Source: Spirodela intermedia (taxonomy: Eukaryota; Streptophyta; Magnoliopsida; Alismatales; Araceae). From it: a DNA stretch of 64,000 nucleotides. Shown here one piece after another: positions 63,063-64,000 of this stretch. The stretch spans positions 2,113,001 through 2,177,000 of the forward strand of contig LR746277.1 in assembly GCA_902729315.2 (NCBI GenBank), in the 5' to 3' direction. Under the pieces are notes generated by a model that was given only the letters and a program-made list of their open reading frames with translations, made no database searches and had not been told where the DNA came from. The position numbers and the translations under genes are program-made. The number at the start of each line of letters is the position of its first letter. Position 1 is the first letter of the stretch.

Positions 63063-64000
63063 TCACTGGTGATAGAGACTGAACCAGCAGCCTCTCCCAT
63101 GGCTCCCATTTCTTCTGCTGTAGAGCCACCAGAGCATATTCGAGAGGGAGTTCCCGTCGTCGAACTGGGACAGCGCTCTGGTCTTCTCCAGCCCCGCCGC
63201 CGTGTCGTAGACCCCCTCCAGCGCGTAGACGAAGCCCTTCCATCCTTCTCCAACGCCTTCCCTCCCCAGCGCCGGCGACGCCCACCTCACCAGCTCCCTC
63301 ACAAACCCAACGTCCCTGAACAGGAGCTCCGTGATGGGCAACAATGGCAGCACCTGGATCCCCAGCCTGCATTCCTTCCACTCCGGCGGCGCGAACCAGA
63401 GGCCGCCGTCCCTCTTGTTGGCCCACAGCACCCCCACCACCCGGTTCTCCCTGCTGAACTCATCCTCGTAGATGCCCCCTCCCTCCTTCACGTGCCACCA
63501 GGTCGCGGCGGCGCCGATCTCCAGCGCCGCCAGCGTCGACCCCACAGCGACGAGGTGGGTGTCGCCGTAGCTCATCCCCAGCAGCGCCGCCGCGTAGTAC
63601 CCGTTCACAGCCTCGCTAGTGCTCTCCTGGTTCCTACCGTCGGCGAACTCCGTTAGCCCCCCGGCCCACGAGTGCAGCTTCCACAGGTCGAAGCAGCGCA
63701 GCATGGGGAAGCTCGAGGAGGTCTTCTTCTTGGAGAGGTTCATGAAGTCGCCGGCCATGGCGTAGCTCTGTGGCATGTACTTCCTTCCCCACGCCGGATC
63801 GAGCTTCGACAGCACGGCCATGGCGTAGAGGAAGTAGCCCAGATGGTAATGGTGGTCGTTGTAGATGCCGAACCCGAAGTCCGCACCGGCGTCGGCGAGG
63901 CCCTGCTCGGAGACGACGCCGCCCCACCGGCGGTCGTAGCGGAGCCCGTTGCCAGCAAAGGTCCCCTCCAGCCATGGAGTGATCGCCGCCGACAGGAAGC
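63063..64000 (-). CDS. Glycoside hydrolase family 81 endo-beta-1,3-glucanase, C-terminal part (runs off the right edge)
   Basis: GH81 enzymes cleave beta-1,3-glucan (callose or fungal wall glucan). The minus-strand frame is open from the window edge to TGA at 63065-63063, giving 311 residues. Reading inwards from the edge: FLSAAITPWLEG, then DFGFGIYNDHHYHLGY with the conserved Asp/His motif, MAGDFMN, HSWAGGLTEFADG, and NQESTSEAVN, which carries the conserved catalytic-region glutamates. It closes with NSLSNMLWWLYSRR and a short tail. The N-terminal half, including any signal peptide, is outside the window. The visible exon has no intron and is very GC-rich, unlike the AT-rich DNA beside it. 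Plant members are usually about 650-750 aa, so roughly 40-50 percent is seen. Confidence 0.94.
   Translation of the reverse strand, partial: FLSAAITPWLEGTFAGNGLRYDRRWGGVVSEQGLADAGADFGFGIYNDHHYHLGYFLYAMAVLSKLDPAWGRKYMPQSYAMAGDFMNLSKKKTSSSFPMLRCFDLWKLHSWAGGLTEFADGRNQESTSEAVNGYYAAALLGMSYGDTHLVAVGSTLAALEIGAAATWWHVKEGGGIYEDEFSRENRVVGVLWANKRDGGLWFAPPEWKECRLGIQVLPLLPITELLFRDVGFVRELVRWASPALGREGVGEGWKGFVYALEGVYDTAAGLEKTRALSQFDDGNSLSNMLWWLYSRRNGSHGRGCWFSLYHQ

Overview
The window is nuclear DNA from a flowering plant. The genes carry many introns with plant-type splice sites, and their products are plant families: XTH, HD-Zip I, MBD9 and a mitochondrial ALDH2B-type enzyme. Between them lie AT-rich stretches with decayed retrotransposon sequence and many (CT)n/(GA)n tracts. 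Base composition differs sharply between genes. The GH81 gene, the last XTH exon, the HD-Zip gene and MBD9 exon 1 are very GC-rich, while PRP31, ALDH and CABIN1 are not. That spread is common in monocots, but the species cannot be named from the sequence.

Layout from left to right. (1) The first coding exon of a spermidine synthase gene, minus strand, running off the left edge. (2) A complete PRP31 splicing-factor gene, minus strand, 1275-5103 plus untranslated leader exons to about 5780. (3) An AT-rich gene-poor stretch to about 10.2 kb. (4) A mitochondrial aldehyde dehydrogenase gene of 11 exons, 10749-16328, followed by a diverged tandem repeat. (5) A decayed copia-type retroelement at about 18.5-20.5 kb. 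(6) A group III-type XTH cell-wall gene, 20871-23470. (7) A CABIN1-like histone-chaperone subunit with a 6-kb coding region in one exon, 26692-32703. (8) An MBD9 chromatin-reader gene of 10 exons, 33832-48703. (9) An ATHB1-like HD-Zip I transcription factor, minus strand, 50323-51989, with an upstream ORF in its leader. (10) About 11 kb without a supported gene, including an inverted-repeat element at 59093-60146. (11) The 3' part of a GH81 beta-1,3-glucanase gene, minus strand, running off the right edge.

I joined exons by matching donor, acceptor and reading phase at every junction, and the joined proteins have family-typical lengths: PRP31 485 aa, ALDH 551 aa, XTH 323 aa, MBD9 2280 aa, HD-Zip 307 aa. 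The genes do not form a pathway or an operon-like unit. The one thematic pairing is CABIN1 next to MBD9, both chromatin-assembly factors in the same orientation about 1.1 kb apart; I treat this as probably coincidental.

I found no convincing novel biological system. The points most worth checking are: a 28-codon uORF in the ATHB1-like leader, a uORF whose stop overlaps the MBD9 start as TAATG, two GC-AG introns, a PRP31 start codon that is the only coding triplet of its exon, a tyrosine in place of the usual tryptophan in the HD-Zip recognition helix, and a 1-kb element with 184-bp inverted arms around a gene-like core.
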